A stretch of DNA of 48,521 bases from an uncultured Geobacter sp. (lineage in GTDB: Bacteria > Desulfobacterota > Desulfuromonadia > Geobacterales > Geobacteraceae): positions 1 to 48,521 of the forward strand of contig CAIYDQ010000217.1 of the NCBI GenBank assembly GCA_903925075.1, written 5' to 3'. Below the pieces are notes generated by a model. That model worked only from the letters and a program-made list of their open reading frames with translations, was not told where the DNA came from and searched no databases. Positions within the stretch are counted from its first letter, which is position 1. Each line of letters opens with the position of its first letter. Position numbers and translations under genes: made by a program. This document shows, piece by piece, positions 27,584 to 35,670 of this stretch.

Positions 27584-28654
27584 ATGAGCATAGCTATCGA
27601 GAGTGTCAGCAAAAATTTCGGGCAGTTCGCGGCGCTAAACGACGTCACCCTCAAGGTGCCCTCGGGGGAATTGGTCGCCTTGCTGGGTCCTTCGGGCTCC
27701 GGCAAGACCACCTTATTGCGCATTATCGCCGGCCTGGAGACGCCCGACCGCGGCAGCATCCTCTTCAACGGCGAGGAGGCGACCAAGCGCGACGTCCGGG
27801 AGAGGCAGGTCGGCTTCGTCTTCCAGCACTACGCCTTGTTCCGGCACATGACGGTGTTCGACAACATCGCCTTCGGCTTGACGGTCAAGCCCAAGAAATC
27901 GCGGCTGGGGAAGGGGGAGATCCGCGACAAGGTGAACACCCTTTTGAAGCTGATTCAGTTGGAAAACCTCTTCGACCGGTATCCGGCCCAGCTCTCCGGC
28001 GGGCAGCGCCAACGGGTGGCTCTGGCGCGTGCGCTGGCCGTCGAACCGCAGGTGCTGCTGCTCGACGAGCCCTTCGGCGCCCTCGACGCCAAGGTCCGCC
28101 TCGAACTGCGGCGCTGGCTCAGGAGGCTTCACGACGAGATCCACGTCACCAGCGTCTTCGTGACCCATGACCAGGAGGAAGCGCTCGAGGTGGCCGACCG
28201 GATCGTGGTCATGAACAACGGGCAAATCGAGCAGCAGGGAACCCCGTCGGAGGTGTACGACCGGCCGGCAACCCCCTTCGTCTTCGATTTCCTCGGCAAC
28301 GTCAACCTTTTCCAGGGGAGGGTTCATGAAGGGACGATGAAGATGGGGGGCATGGAGCTTGCCTCGCCGGAGCACGCCGCCAGCAACGACCTTCCGGCCA
28401 TAGGCTATGTCCGTTCCCACGATATCGAGATCGAAAGGTTCGCCTTCGACGCCAGCTCCATCGAGGCGGAAGTCCGCTACATACTGTCGGTAGGTCCGCT
28501 GGTGCGGGTCGATCTGGCGCTTTTGGGAGGCGAGGAATCGATCGAGGTCGATCTCCCCCGGGACGTGGCGGACAAGCTTTCACTGCAGGTGGGGGAGAAG
28601 GTCTTCGCCCGGCCGAGAAAGATGCGGGTTTTCACTCACGACTACCAGATTTGA
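27584..28654 (+). CDS. cysA: sulfate ABC transporter ATP-binding protein CysA
   Basis: 356 residues from the ATG at 27584. Walker [10 protein letters not shown] (about 35-43), Q-loop [19 protein letters not shown], signature [20 protein letters not shown], Walker [14 protein letters not shown]-loop [30 protein letters not shown] leads into the TOBE-like regulatory domain of about 100 residues. [20 protein letters not shown] is characteristic of CysA. It energises CysT/CysW. AAAGGTAG is a moderate ribosome site. Confidence 0.93.
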   Translation: MSIAIESVSKNFGQFAALNDVTLKVPSGELVALLGPSGSGKTTLLRIIAGLETPDRGSILFNGEEATKRDVRERQVGFVFQHYALFRHMTVFDNIAFGLTVKPKKSRLGKGEIRDKVNTLLKLIQLENLFDRYPAQLSGGQRQRVALARALAVEPQVLLLDEPFGALDAKVRLELRRWLRRLHDEIHVTSVFVTHDQEEALEVADRIVVMNNGQIEQQGTPSEVYDRPATPFVFDFLGNVNLFQGRVHEGTMKMGGMELASPEHAASNDLPAIGYVRSHDIEIERFAFDASSIEAEVRYILSVGPLVRVDLALLGGEESIEVDLPRDVADKLSLQVGEKVFARPRKMRVFTHDYQI

Positions 28655-28691
28655 TAGCACAGTTATTCTATCAACAATAGATATAAAGTAC

Positions 28692-28720
28692 TTGACAGCG
28701 TTACGAGATAAATATAAAGA
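28692..28720 (+). promoter_or_regulatory. candidate promoter upstream of cysK
   Basis: TTGACA at 28692-28697 is followed by an AT-rich stretch containing TATAAA (28713-28718, spacing 15) and TAAAGA (28715-28720, spacing 17). The surrounding 210 bp between cysA and cysK hold no gene. An Rrf2-type operator could overlap this AT-rich segment, but no site was recognised with certainty. Confidence 0.45.
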
Positions 28721-28866
28721 TACCGTAAAACATTAATGGAAGGTTTCAGGCTCGACCGTCGCCGCCAACGCCGCAAGCGGGCGATTCGGGAACCGATATC
28801 GTATCGATGCACAGCATGAGACTGCTATAGAAGGCGCTATCTAAACTTCAAAGGAGAATTATCGCC

Positions 28867-29820
28867 ATGTCCCGAATTTATGCAGACAACTCCCAATCCA
28901 TCGGCAACACCCCGCTTGTGCGGCTGAACCATGTCACCAAGGGGGCGCAGGCAATCGTCCTGGCCAAAGTCGAGGGGCGCAACCCTGCCTACTCCGTGAA
29001 ATGCCGGATTGGCGCCAACATGATCTGGGACGCCGAGGCGCGCGGCGTGTTGAAGCCCGGCGTGGAGATAATCGAGCCTACCAGCGGCAACACCGGCATT
29101 GCGCTGGCCTACGTCGCCGCGGCGCGGGGTTACAAGCTCACCCTCACCATGCCGGAAACCATGAGCATCGAGCGCCGCCGCGTGCTGGCCGCGCTGGGGG
29201 CCAATTTGATACTGACCCCCGGTTCCGCCGGCATGAAGGGGGCCATCACCAAGGCCGAGGAAATGGTCGCCTCCGATCCGTCGCGCTATTTCCTGCCGCA
29301 GCAGTTCACCAACCCGGCCAATCCGGAGATCCACGAGAAGACCACCGGTCCTGAGATCTGGGCCGACACCGACGGCGCGGTCGACGTGATCGTCTCCGGA
29401 GTCGGCACCGGCGGCACCATCACCGGCATCTCCAGGTACCTCAAGAAAACCATGGGGAAACAGATTATTTCGGTGGCCGTCGAGCCAAAGGAGAGTCCGG
29501 TCATCAGCCAAAAGCTCGCCGGGCAGGAGTTGAAGCCCGGTCCGCACAAGATTCAAGGGATCGGCGCCGGCTTCATTCCCGAGGTCCTCGACCTCTCCCT
29601 GGTGGACCGCGTCGAGCTGGTGGACAGCAACGAGGCCCTGGACTTCGCTCGGCGCCTGACCAAGGAAGAGGGGCTTCTGGTCGGCATCTCCAGCGGCGCC
29701 GCGGTAGCCGCCGCAGTCCGCCTCGCCAACCTTCCCGAGTTTGCCGGCAAGACCATCGTGGTGATCCTCCCCGACCTGGCGGAGCGCTACCTCTCCACGG
29801 CGCTGTTCGAAGAAGCCTGA
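28867..29820 (+). CDS. cysK: cysteine synthase A (O-acetylserine sulfhydrylase)
   Basis: 317 residues behind [21 protein letters not shown] is the N-terminal family motif and [11 protein letters not shown] holds the PLP Schiff-base Lys. [20 protein letters not shown] binds the carboxylate, and [18 protein letters not shown] binds the PLP phosphate. Length and motifs match CysK rather than cystathionine beta-synthase or CysM. It joins sulfide to O-acetylserine, giving cysteine alongside the separate homocysteine route encoded by the divergent operon. Confidence 0.95.
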   Translation: MSRIYADNSQSIGNTPLVRLNHVTKGAQAIVLAKVEGRNPAYSVKCRIGANMIWDAEARGVLKPGVEIIEPTSGNTGIALAYVAAARGYKLTLTMPETMSIERRRVLAALGANLILTPGSAGMKGAITKAEEMVASDPSRYFLPQQFTNPANPEIHEKTTGPEIWADTDGAVDVIVSGVGTGGTITGISRYLKKTMGKQIISVAVEPKESPVISQKLAGQELKPGPHKIQGIGAGFIPEVLDLSLVDRVELVDSNEALDFARRLTKEEGLLVGISSGAAVAAAVRLANLPEFAGKTIVVILPDLAERYLSTALFEEA

Positions 29821-29835
29821 TCGCGAGCTTTCCAA

Positions 29836-29879
29836 TAGCAGCAACGAAAAAGCAGTGACGCATTAGCAGCAACGAAAAA
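29836..29879 (+). repeat. 16-bp direct repeat downstream of cysK
   Basis: TAGCAGCAACGAAAAA occurs at 29836-29851 and again, identical, at 29864-29879. It lies directly upstream of a strong hairpin. Function unknown. Confidence 0.8.
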
Positions 29880-29880
29880 T

Positions 29881-29916
29881 GAAGCCCCGGTCGACCTCCG
29901 CCGGGGCTTCTTCGCG
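29881..29916 (+). terminator. terminator-like hairpin after cysK
   Basis: GAAGCCCCGG (29881-29890) pairs perfectly with CCGGGGCTTC (29901-29910) over a 10-nt loop. It is preceded by an A-run (CGAAAAAT) and followed by only TTCGCG, so it is a strong stem with a weak T-tract. It most likely ends the cysPTWA-cysK transcription unit. Confidence 0.65.
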
Positions 29917-30073
29917 TCGTAGTGCAGCGCGTCGATCTTGAGCGGGAACGAAGCCTACGGCCGTAATTTCGGTTGGTCGCCTTGTATGGTCGGGCCGTGA
30001 TTGTATGCTTGATGGCTGTAATTCGAAACGTCAGGCATTTCACCATCATCAACGGCAGTAGAAGGAGGAATTC

Positions 30074-30352
30074 ATGAAACCCAGAACGAAGCTGTACAGT
30101 GTGCGTGTTGGCATGGTCACCGGGATCTTTGCCGTTGGTTTCTTCTGCGGTTCCTTGACCGGGCGAAGCGCCAATGCCCAGTTTGGAGACGTCGGCGGGG
30201 AGTTGATGCAGAAAGCGACCGGCAGCGGGGGAATTATCGGCAGCGCTGCGGAGATGGGAACCACCATCAGCGACATGGAGAAACACATCGACGGTCTGCA
30301 AAAGAATCTCGGCGTGCTGAAGAAGATTAAAACGGCGCTGGGTGGGCGCTGA
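30074..30352 (+). CDS. small exported protein of unknown function
   Basis: 92 residues behind a strong GAAGGAGGAATTC ribosome site. A basic start and a hydrophobic segment (about 12-30, VGMVTGIFAVGFFCGSL) precede SANAQF, so it is either exported after signal cleavage or membrane-anchored. The rest is small, Gly-rich and then helical (ISDMEKHIDGLQKNLGVLKK), which may form a coiled coil. I do not recognise the family. It stands alone between two terminator hairpins. Confidence 0.7.
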   Translation: MKPRTKLYSVRVGMVTGIFAVGFFCGSLTGRSANAQFGDVGGELMQKATGSGGIIGSAAEMGTTISDMEKHIDGLQKNLGVLKKIKTALGGR

Positions 30353-30397
30353 AGCGTGGCGGAGGAGAACTGAATTCGGTGAGAATCAAGTCAAAGG

Positions 30398-30443
30398 CTC
30401 GCACACGGATGATGCAACAGTTCAATCCGTGTGCGAGTTTTTC
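30398..30443. terminator. intrinsic terminator between convergent genes
   Basis: CTCGCACACGGAT (30398-30410) pairs perfectly over 13 bp with ATCCGTGTGCGAG (30425-30437), followed by TTTTTC. On the other strand the stem is followed by CTTTGA, so it could serve both the small exported protein gene and the convergent membrane-protein gene. Confidence 0.85.
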
Positions 30444-30460
30444 ATCCGGGAGTTCAGTTT

Positions 30461-31396
30461 TCAGAACAACAGCAGGTGCAGCACCCCGCGCAGCAAAATG
30501 CCGACGGCCGCGCCGGCGATGGCCGGGCGCACCACCGATCGGCAGCGTGCTCCGGCCGAGATCAGCACGGCCACCCCCACGATATCGCAGGGATTGGTAA
30601 GGAAGCCGGCCATTCGATTCAACTCCACCGTCGAGATCGCCCCCTCCTTGATCAGGTTGAGCGTTACTCCCATCATGGCAGTGCCGCCGGCCAGATACTT
30701 GGTCGCCAGCGGCAGCACCGCCACCGCAGGAAAGCCGATCAGTGCGAAGAGCGGCGCCAGCCCCTTCTCCAAAAGCGCAATGGCACCGGTTACCTTGAGC
30801 ACGTTCACCAGGAAAATGGCCAAGATCAACATCGGTATGGCGCCCAAGATCACCTGGACCGCCTCCTGACCGCCGACGATCATCAGGTTCAGAGTGGTGC
30901 TTTTCTTGGCATCGGGCGCGGTGACGAAATGATCCTCGGCCGCGCCGTCCTCCGGCGCGGAGCGGGCGAAGAGGTAATAGGTGAGTGCTGCCGCCGTCAG
31001 CCCGCCCAAAAGCGAGGTCAGCATGATGGCGCCCACGTTGAGTCCCGCCGCGGCCATCGGAAAGACCACGTTGGCCTGGGACATGGTGAAGACCATGGCC
31101 AAGGTGGCGGCGATGCGGCGCCGCGCGGTGCCGTCTCTCTCCATGATGTTCAAGGTGGCCAGAGGGGCGGCGAAACTGACCAGCAGCAGTTGCAGCATGG
31201 CGAAGGCGCCGGCCCCCGGCACGCCGAAGACCCGCAGGACCGGCTGCACGATGCGGGCGACCAGAGCCAGGATGCCGCGCGCCTCCACCACCTTCATCAA
31301 CGCCATCATCACCACCAGCACCGGCAACAGCGTGTAGAGCGCCAAATCCAAGCCCGACTTGCCCGACATCAATATGATCTTGACCGCCTCATCCAT
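30461..31396 (-). CDS. nucleoside-recognition (Gate) domain membrane protein
   Basis: 311 residues, about eight hydrophobic segments in two similar halves. LYTLLPVLVVMMALMKVVEA and QLLLVSFAAPLATLNIMERD resemble the Gate/nucleoside-recognition family (YjiH/SpmA/SpmB-like), as does GFPAVAVLPLATKYLAGGTA with the G-x-T-A-x-x-G theme. Members are thought to move small solutes, but substrates are mostly unknown. The ATG at 31394-31396 is preceded on its strand by GGGAG. It has no operon partner. Confidence 0.7.
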   Translation of the reverse strand: MDEAVKIILMSGKSGLDLALYTLLPVLVVMMALMKVVEARGILALVARIVQPVLRVFGVPGAGAFAMLQLLLVSFAAPLATLNIMERDGTARRRIAATLAMVFTMSQANVVFPMAAAGLNVGAIMLTSLLGGLTAAALTYYLFARSAPEDGAAEDHFVTAPDAKKSTTLNLMIVGGQEAVQVILGAIPMLILAIFLVNVLKVTGAIALLEKGLAPLFALIGFPAVAVLPLATKYLAGGTAMMGVTLNLIKEGAISTVELNRMAGFLTNPCDIVGVAVLISAGARCRSVVRPAIAGAAVGILLRGVLHLLLF

Positions 31397-31602
31397 CTAG
31401 TCGCCACTCCCTGTCCCGTTGCGGAAATGTCGGACTATACAATCAAAAGGGCGCTCATTGCCAGAGAGATTTTCGAAGTTTTTTAGCGCGGTCATCCGCT
31501 TCGAAGTAAAAGCGGCTGTCAATGGCTGATAGGGGATGTCTAATTAACTGGGGCGGGTTAAGGTATTAAAATTGCTCGTTGCTGCTTTTTAGCGTTACTT
31601 TT

Positions 31603-31626
31603 CGTTGTGTAATATAGTATATAGCG
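31603..31626 (+). promoter_or_regulatory. candidate ModE operator upstream of the TonB-receptor operon
   Basis: CGTTGTGTA (31603-31611), six bases, then TATATAGCG (31618-31626). The known E. coli ModE consensus is CGNTATATA-N6/7-TATATANCG: the right half matches fully and the left half has two differences, with exact 6-bp spacing. The site overlaps TAATAT/TATAGT sequences that could be the -10 box, so molybdate-loaded ModE would block transcription. No modE gene is in the window. Confidence 0.6.
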
Positions 31627-31637
31627 GTGGACATACT

Positions 31638-31735
31638 ATCTCCGAGCCGAATTGCCTAAAAGTAAACCTCACGGCGTTCGGCCTATGGGTGGCGTTGGAA
31701 ACGGCGTTGCCTCCCTTTTGCAAAGGAGACCTAAA
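31638..31735 (+). promoter_or_regulatory. Moco-type riboswitch aptamer, copy 1
   Basis: Shared blocks with copies 2 and 3: CTCCGAGCC (from 31640), GCCTAAAAG, CGGCCTATGGGTG, a GAAA-capped hairpin and CCTCCCTTTTGCAAAGGAGACC. The GAAA hairpin pairs 31689-31697 with 31702-31710 over nine pairs. Compared with the other copies the stem covaries (pair 4 is G-U, G-C, C-G; pair 7 is U-G, C-G, C-G), so it is selected as RNA. CCTAA/TATGG with a GAAA loop looks like a tetraloop-receptor contact. Layout and gene context (molybdenum genes) fit the Moco RNA motif. Confidence 0.82.
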
Positions 31736-31764
31736 CGGCTACGGATTACATCTATTGACGTCAA

Positions 31765-31801
31765 GGGATCTTTCCATCCGGGGAAGGTCCCTTTGTTTTT
31801 T
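31765..31801 (+). terminator. intrinsic terminator of riboswitch copy 1
   Basis: GGGATCTTTCC pairs with GGGAAGGTCCC (ends 31791) and is followed by TTTGTTTTTT. It lies about 30 nt past the aptamer, the expected expression platform: cofactor binding would favour termination before the operon. Confidence 0.85.
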
Positions 31802-31848
31802 CGGCTGCCGAAACGTCGTAAGTGACCAAAACACAATCTAAATACACG

Positions 31849-31955
31849 CTCTCCGAGCCAAATCGCCTAAAAGGGTCACCTTACGGCGTTTCGGCCTATG
31901 GGTGGTGCTGGAAACGGCTCCGCCTCCCTTTTGCAAAGGAGACCCAACGGCGCCG
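31849..31955 (+). promoter_or_regulatory. Moco-type riboswitch aptamer, copy 2 (tandem)
   Basis: CTCCGAGCC at 31851, GCCTAAAAG, CGGCCTATGGGTG, GAAA-capped hairpin (31902-31910 with 31915-31923, one U-U mismatch) and CGCCTCCCTTTTGCAAAGGAGACC. It is about 211 bp downstream of copy 1 in the same orientation and has its own terminator. Two complete switches in series give a sharper or more stringent response than one. Confidence 0.82.
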
Positions 31956-31976
31956 AGTGCATTGACGACGTTTAAG

Positions 31977-32011
31977 GGGCCTTTCCATCCGGGAAGGCCC
32001 TTTGTTTTTTT
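31977..32011 (+). terminator. intrinsic terminator of riboswitch copy 2
   Basis: GGGCCTTTCC pairs with GGGAAGGCCC (31991-32000) and is followed by TTTGTTTTTTT. It is nearly the same sequence as the first terminator, with compensating changes (GATC/GGTC against GCC/GGCC), showing that the hairpin is conserved. Confidence 0.87.
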
Positions 32012-32150
32012 CGGGAAGAGTGGCTGCGATATTTCAATTAAATTAGGGGGTAAGGATGTAAAAACGTTCGGATGTCGTCGACTGGAAGCCAAATCAGAAA
32101 AGTTATTTTTCTACTGAATTTCAAACTGGAAGCAAAGCAAGGAGGAAGAG

Positions 32151-34415
32151 ATGCAACTGATGCAACTGAGAGATTTTTACCGTTCGGACAGTAAACGCGG
32201 TCTGCTGGCGCTGCCGCTGGCTCTGGCCATGTTGTCGTCGCCGGCGTTGGCCGACGAAGCCGGGACGGCGTCGCCACAACAAGCGGCGCCCGTTACCAAG
32301 AATGCTCCGGTGCAACTGACCGAAATCGACGTGCAAGCGAGTAAACCTCCCAGAGTAGGGAGCGCTGAAACCGGCTACCGGGTCGAGACCGTTTCGGTCG
32401 GACCGTTGGGGACTAAGGACCCGATGGAGATCCCCTATTCCATCAGCGTGGTGCCGGGCGATCTCATGGAAAACCAGCCGACCACCGGCATGGCGCCTCT
32501 GACCAAATATATACCTTCCGCGCAGTACGAAGCCAGGGGGGGGATGTACCTCGGCCGACCGCAAACCCGCGGTTTCGAGGGGACCGTCTCGGAAAACAAC
32601 CGGATGGATGGACTCAATATCACCGCTACCACCGCATATCCCATGGAACAGTTTGAACGACTCGAAGTCATGACCGGCTTGGGCGGATCTCTTTATGGAC
32701 CCGCTTCGCCGTCGGGGGTATTCAATCTGGTGCTCAAACGACCCACGGCCCAGCCTTATTATGAACTGGACCTGGGTGACGTCAGTTACGGGGGGCAGGT
32801 CAACAATTACTACCATGCCGACCTGAGCGGCCCGCTGGGACATGGCTTCAGTTACCGGGCCAACCTGCTCTACGACAGCGGCCACGAGTGGGCGCCGAGC
32901 AGCACCATCACCCGTAAGCTTACCAGCCTGGCTCTCGATTGGCGTGGGCTCCCCCACACCGTCGTGGAGACCAATTTTAGCTATTACGAGCTTCACGAAC
33001 AGGGCTTCCCGGCCGGCTTTTCCTACGCAAGCAGCATCGCGACCCCCGGCACGAACATCAAATTGCCGGGTGCGCTCGATCCCACCCGCGCGGGCTACGG
33101 CCAGAGTTGGGCCGGCTACGATCTTTCCACGCGCACTGCGAGCATTAAGGTGAAGCACGACTTCAGCGAGAACTGGCATCTCACTTTCGGCTTTCTGGAC
33201 CAGTCGGCCGGTAGAAACGTGTTTCAGGTCCTCAACACGTTGACCGACAACGTCGGCACCTTCCAAACTTCGCTCGGCGCCTTGCCTAATGCCAATACCA
33301 CCACCTTCGTGGTGGACAGCGAATTGTTGAACCTGAACGGCCGCGTGAAAACCGGAGATGTAACCCATGACCTCGTGCTCGGAACCAGTGGGCACCAAAG
33401 AAGCAACACGACTCTGTCGACCGTTTTCGCCAAACAAATAGTCGGCACCGCCAACATCAACAACCCGGTCAGTTATCCGGAGCCTGTCTGGAACCAAAAG
33501 CAGGACAGCTACATCTCCAACGTGATCCAGGAACAAGTCTTGAACGCCGTGGACACCCTCACCTATAAATCATGGTCAGCGATTCTTTCCACCAGTTACA
33601 GTTGGCTGAACTCCGCCACCTATAACGTAAGCGGCGCCACGACCAACAAATCCCGCGACGAAGGGTTCAGTTACGGGGCCAGCATTGCCAACAAGCCGTT
33701 CGAAAATACCCTTGTTTATTTTTCCTACGCAGACAGCCTGCAGCAGGGCGATACGGCGCCGACGGGCACCAGCAACTCAAATGTGACGCTCCCCCCTTTC
33801 CGCAGCACGCAGTATGAAACCGGCGTGAAGGTTTCCTTGGACAAGATCGATCTGACCACCGCACTGTTCCGCATCGACCGCCCCTATGCGTTTACCAGCG
33901 GCAATGTGTTCCAGGTTCAGGGTAAGCAGATCAACTACGGCGCCGAACTGATGGTGGCAGGCGAAATCATCGATCGCGTAAAGGTTTTTGGCGGCGTCGC
34001 CATACTGAATCCCAAGCTTGTGGACACGGGCAGTTTTACCACCGAGGACAAGGACGTCATCGGCGTTCCCAAGGTGCAGAGCAACGTTTATGTGGAATAT
34101 CGGATGCCCTTCATCACCGGCCTGACGCCGTCCCTTAACGTGCACTACGTCGGCCGGCGTGCGGCGGACGCGGAAAATGTATCCTATGCGAGTGCCTATA
34201 CGACCCTCGACCTCGGCGTCAGGTATGTCAGCACGCTGATCGGAAAAGAAACCACTTGGCGTCTCACGGTCAACAATGTGACCAACGAACGGTACTGGGC
34301 ATCGGTCATGCCGAGCAACATCAACGGAGGCAGCCTCACCCCCGCGAGCACGCTTAACACGGCATATCTCGGCACGCCTCGGGAGATCATCGCCTCGATG
34401 CAGGTCAAATTTTGA
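32151..34415 (+). CDS. TonB-dependent outer-membrane receptor, probably for molybdate/tungstate or a chelate
   Basis: 754 residues. A signal peptide (basic n-region, GLLALPLALAMLSSPALA) is followed by a likely TonB-box zone (TEIDVQAS). The plug spans about 75-210 (IPYSISVVPGDLMENQPT; RGFEGTVSENNRMDGLN; FERLEVMTGLGGSLYGPASP). The beta-barrel ends in VKF with C-terminal Phe, as required for BAM insertion. The family fits FhuA/FecA-like siderophore receptors. Its only visible promoter region carries a ModE-like site and two Moco-type riboswitches, and it opens an operon with a binding protein, permease, ATPase and TonB/ExbBD. Molybdenum or tungsten oxyanion uptake is therefore inferred; iron or another metal chelate remains possible. 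Confidence 0.88.
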   Translation: MQLMQLRDFYRSDSKRGLLALPLALAMLSSPALADEAGTASPQQAAPVTKNAPVQLTEIDVQASKPPRVGSAETGYRVETVSVGPLGTKDPMEIPYSISVVPGDLMENQPTTGMAPLTKYIPSAQYEARGGMYLGRPQTRGFEGTVSENNRMDGLNITATTAYPMEQFERLEVMTGLGGSLYGPASPSGVFNLVLKRPTAQPYYELDLGDVSYGGQVNNYYHADLSGPLGHGFSYRANLLYDSGHEWAPSSTITRKLTSLALDWRGLPHTVVETNFSYYELHEQGFPAGFSYASSIATPGTNIKLPGALDPTRAGYGQSWAGYDLSTRTASIKVKHDFSENWHLTFGFLDQSAGRNVFQVLNTLTDNVGTFQTSLGALPNANTTTFVVDSELLNLNGRVKTGDVTHDLVLGTSGHQRSNTTLSTVFAKQIVGTANINNPVSYPEPVWNQKQDSYISNVIQEQVLNAVDTLTYKSWSAILSTSYSWLNSATYNVSGATTNKSRDEGFSYGASIANKPFENTLVYFSYADSLQQGDTAPTGTSNSNVTLPPFRSTQYETGVKVSLDKIDLTTALFRIDRPYAFTSGNVFQVQGKQINYGAELMVAGEIIDRVKVFGGVAILNPKLVDTGSFTTEDKDVIGVPKVQSNVYVEYRMPFITGLTPSLNVHYVGRRAADAENVSYASAYTTLDLGVRYVSTLIGKETTWRLTVNNVTNERYWASVMPSNINGGSLTPASTLNTAYLGTPREIIASMQVKF

Positions 34416-34464
34416 CCTGATTAGCGCTGGTCTTCAGCCACTCATAGTTAGCGAAAGAAAGCTT

Positions 34465-34536
34465 CGTAGGATGTGGTGAGGCACGAACCGCATCGGTTTA
34501 GGACGATGCGGTTCACTATGTTCACCACATCCTACG
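34465..34536. repeat. REP-like palindromic element between receptor and binding-protein genes
   Basis: CGTAGGATGTGGTGA (34465-34479) is a perfect inverted repeat of TCACCACATCCTACG (34522-34536). Inside, GAACCGCATCG (34485-34495) pairs with CGATGCGGTTC (34504-34514). The transcript would form a long hairpin within the operon. The style (TAGG...GGTGAGGCACGAA core) resembles the other palindromic elements at 39.7, 41.6 and 48.3 kb and REP/RAYT-type repeats in general. It may tune relative expression of receptor and transporter. Confidence 0.8.
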
Positions 34537-34577
34537 GGTATGTTTATGGCGTTGAATTTAGATACGGCGGAATCGCA

Positions 34578-35648
34578 ATGAAAAATAGGCTGTTTTCTCT
34601 CGTTACCCTGTCGGCGCTCTGCATCTCTTTGCTGTTGGCCTCCTGCGGCCGGTCGTCGGCCTCCGCGGCTCCGAAAACGCGCAAGATAACGGACGCCGCC
34701 GGGCGGGTGGTGGAGATACCGCTCCTTGTCAACCGGGTGGTGGACCTCTGGCCCGCCCATCACGGCATGGTGCTCTTGCTGGGTGGCGCCGACAAACTGG
34801 TCGGCACCGTCGCCATGGCCCAGAAACAGCCTTGGCTGCAGAAGCTGTATCCGCGGATCAAAGGCCTTCCCGCGGTGACCGGCGCAGGCAACGACCTGAA
34901 CATCGAAACTCTGCTCAGCCTGCATCCGGACGTCATTCTGATGAGCTATGCCGGCGGCATGCCGAGTTGGATGGACAAGGTGGCGGCGGTCCATATCCCG
35001 GTGGTGCTGATGCCCGCGGTCACCTTTGACGACATCAAAACTACCATCCTGATGACTGGCGAGGTCCTCGGCCCCAAACAGGCGGCGGCGGCCCGCGACT
35101 TCGCCAAGTACTACCAGGACAACATCGACCGGGTGCGAGCGGTGACGGCGGCCATACCCATGGAGGGGCGGCCCAAGGTGTTGCACTCCATGCAGTCCGG
35201 CGTGCTTGCCATAGACGGAGTCGAGTCTCTGATCGACAACTGGATAAACATCGCCGGCGGCGCCAATGCCGCGTTTAACGTGAAAGGGCTGGGAAAAATC
35301 GTAACCCTGGAGCAGGTGATCAAGTGGAACCCGGATGTCATTATTTGCGGGACCGCGCCGAACCTTGCCAACAAACGGAAGATCATGAGCGATCCGCAAT
35401 GGAGCGGCATTAAAGCGGTCAAAAACGGCAAGGTTTATGCCAATCCCAGCGGGGTTTACCTGTGGGACCGCCACAGCGCGGAGGGGGCGCTGCAGATCCT
35501 CTGGGCGGCGAAACTCCTCCATCCGGAAAAGTTCCGGGAGCTGGACATGAAGAAGGAGACCGCCGCTTTCTACCGGCGATTCTTTCACTACAATCTGACC
35601 GACGGCGACTTCGATTCGATAATGAACGCCGAGGCGCCGCGCCATTAA
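34578..35648 (+). CDS. ABC transporter periplasmic binding lipoprotein (FepB/BtuF/MolA-like)
   Basis: 356 residues from the ATG at 34578; the open frame back to 34473 lies in the palindromic element. Lipoprotein signal: SALCISLLLASC with Cys at about 23. Type III periplasmic binding protein fold: ITDAAGRVVEIPLLVNRVVD, LLSLHPDVILMSYAG and VIKWNPDVIICGT are the two lobes' signature strands. Haemophilus MolA shows that this fold can carry molybdate/tungstate, and the riboswitch context favours that here. It probably shuttles the substrate from the receptor to the FecCD-type permease. Confidence 0.87.
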   Translation: MKNRLFSLVTLSALCISLLLASCGRSSASAAPKTRKITDAAGRVVEIPLLVNRVVDLWPAHHGMVLLLGGADKLVGTVAMAQKQPWLQKLYPRIKGLPAVTGAGNDLNIETLLSLHPDVILMSYAGGMPSWMDKVAAVHIPVVLMPAVTFDDIKTTILMTGEVLGPKQAAAARDFAKYYQDNIDRVRAVTAAIPMEGRPKVLHSMQSGVLAIDGVESLIDNWINIAGGANAAFNVKGLGKIVTLEQVIKWNPDVIICGTAPNLANKRKIMSDPQWSGIKAVKNGKVYANPSGVYLWDRHSAEGALQILWAAKLLHPEKFRELDMKKETAAFYRRFFHYNLTDGDFDSIMNAEAPRH

Positions 35649-35670
35649 CTCACGCCACAATCGGATCGCC

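Larger units (their letters stand above)
31397..32150 (+). other. 750-bp regulatory region with ModE-like site and tandem riboswitches
   Basis: No protein gene is believable here. The small open frame 31605-31841 runs through the first aptamer and terminator. The region holds a ModE-like operator (31603-31626), two Moco-type aptamers each followed by its own terminator, then a short leader and GGAGGAAGAG just before the TonB-receptor ATG at 32151. The two aptamer-terminator units are clearly copies of one another. Confidence 0.8.

Noticed and set aside
28655-28690. Small hairpin GATAG...CTATC after cysA as a terminator
   Set aside because: Only five pairs and no T-run; too weak to call.
31605-31841. 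78-residue open frame in the riboswitch region
   Set aside because: It runs through an aptamer and its terminator, and the same RNA elements recur elsewhere without this frame.
34473-34577. Upstream start for the binding lipoprotein
   Set aside because: Lies in the palindromic repeat and would bury the lipoprotein signal peptide.
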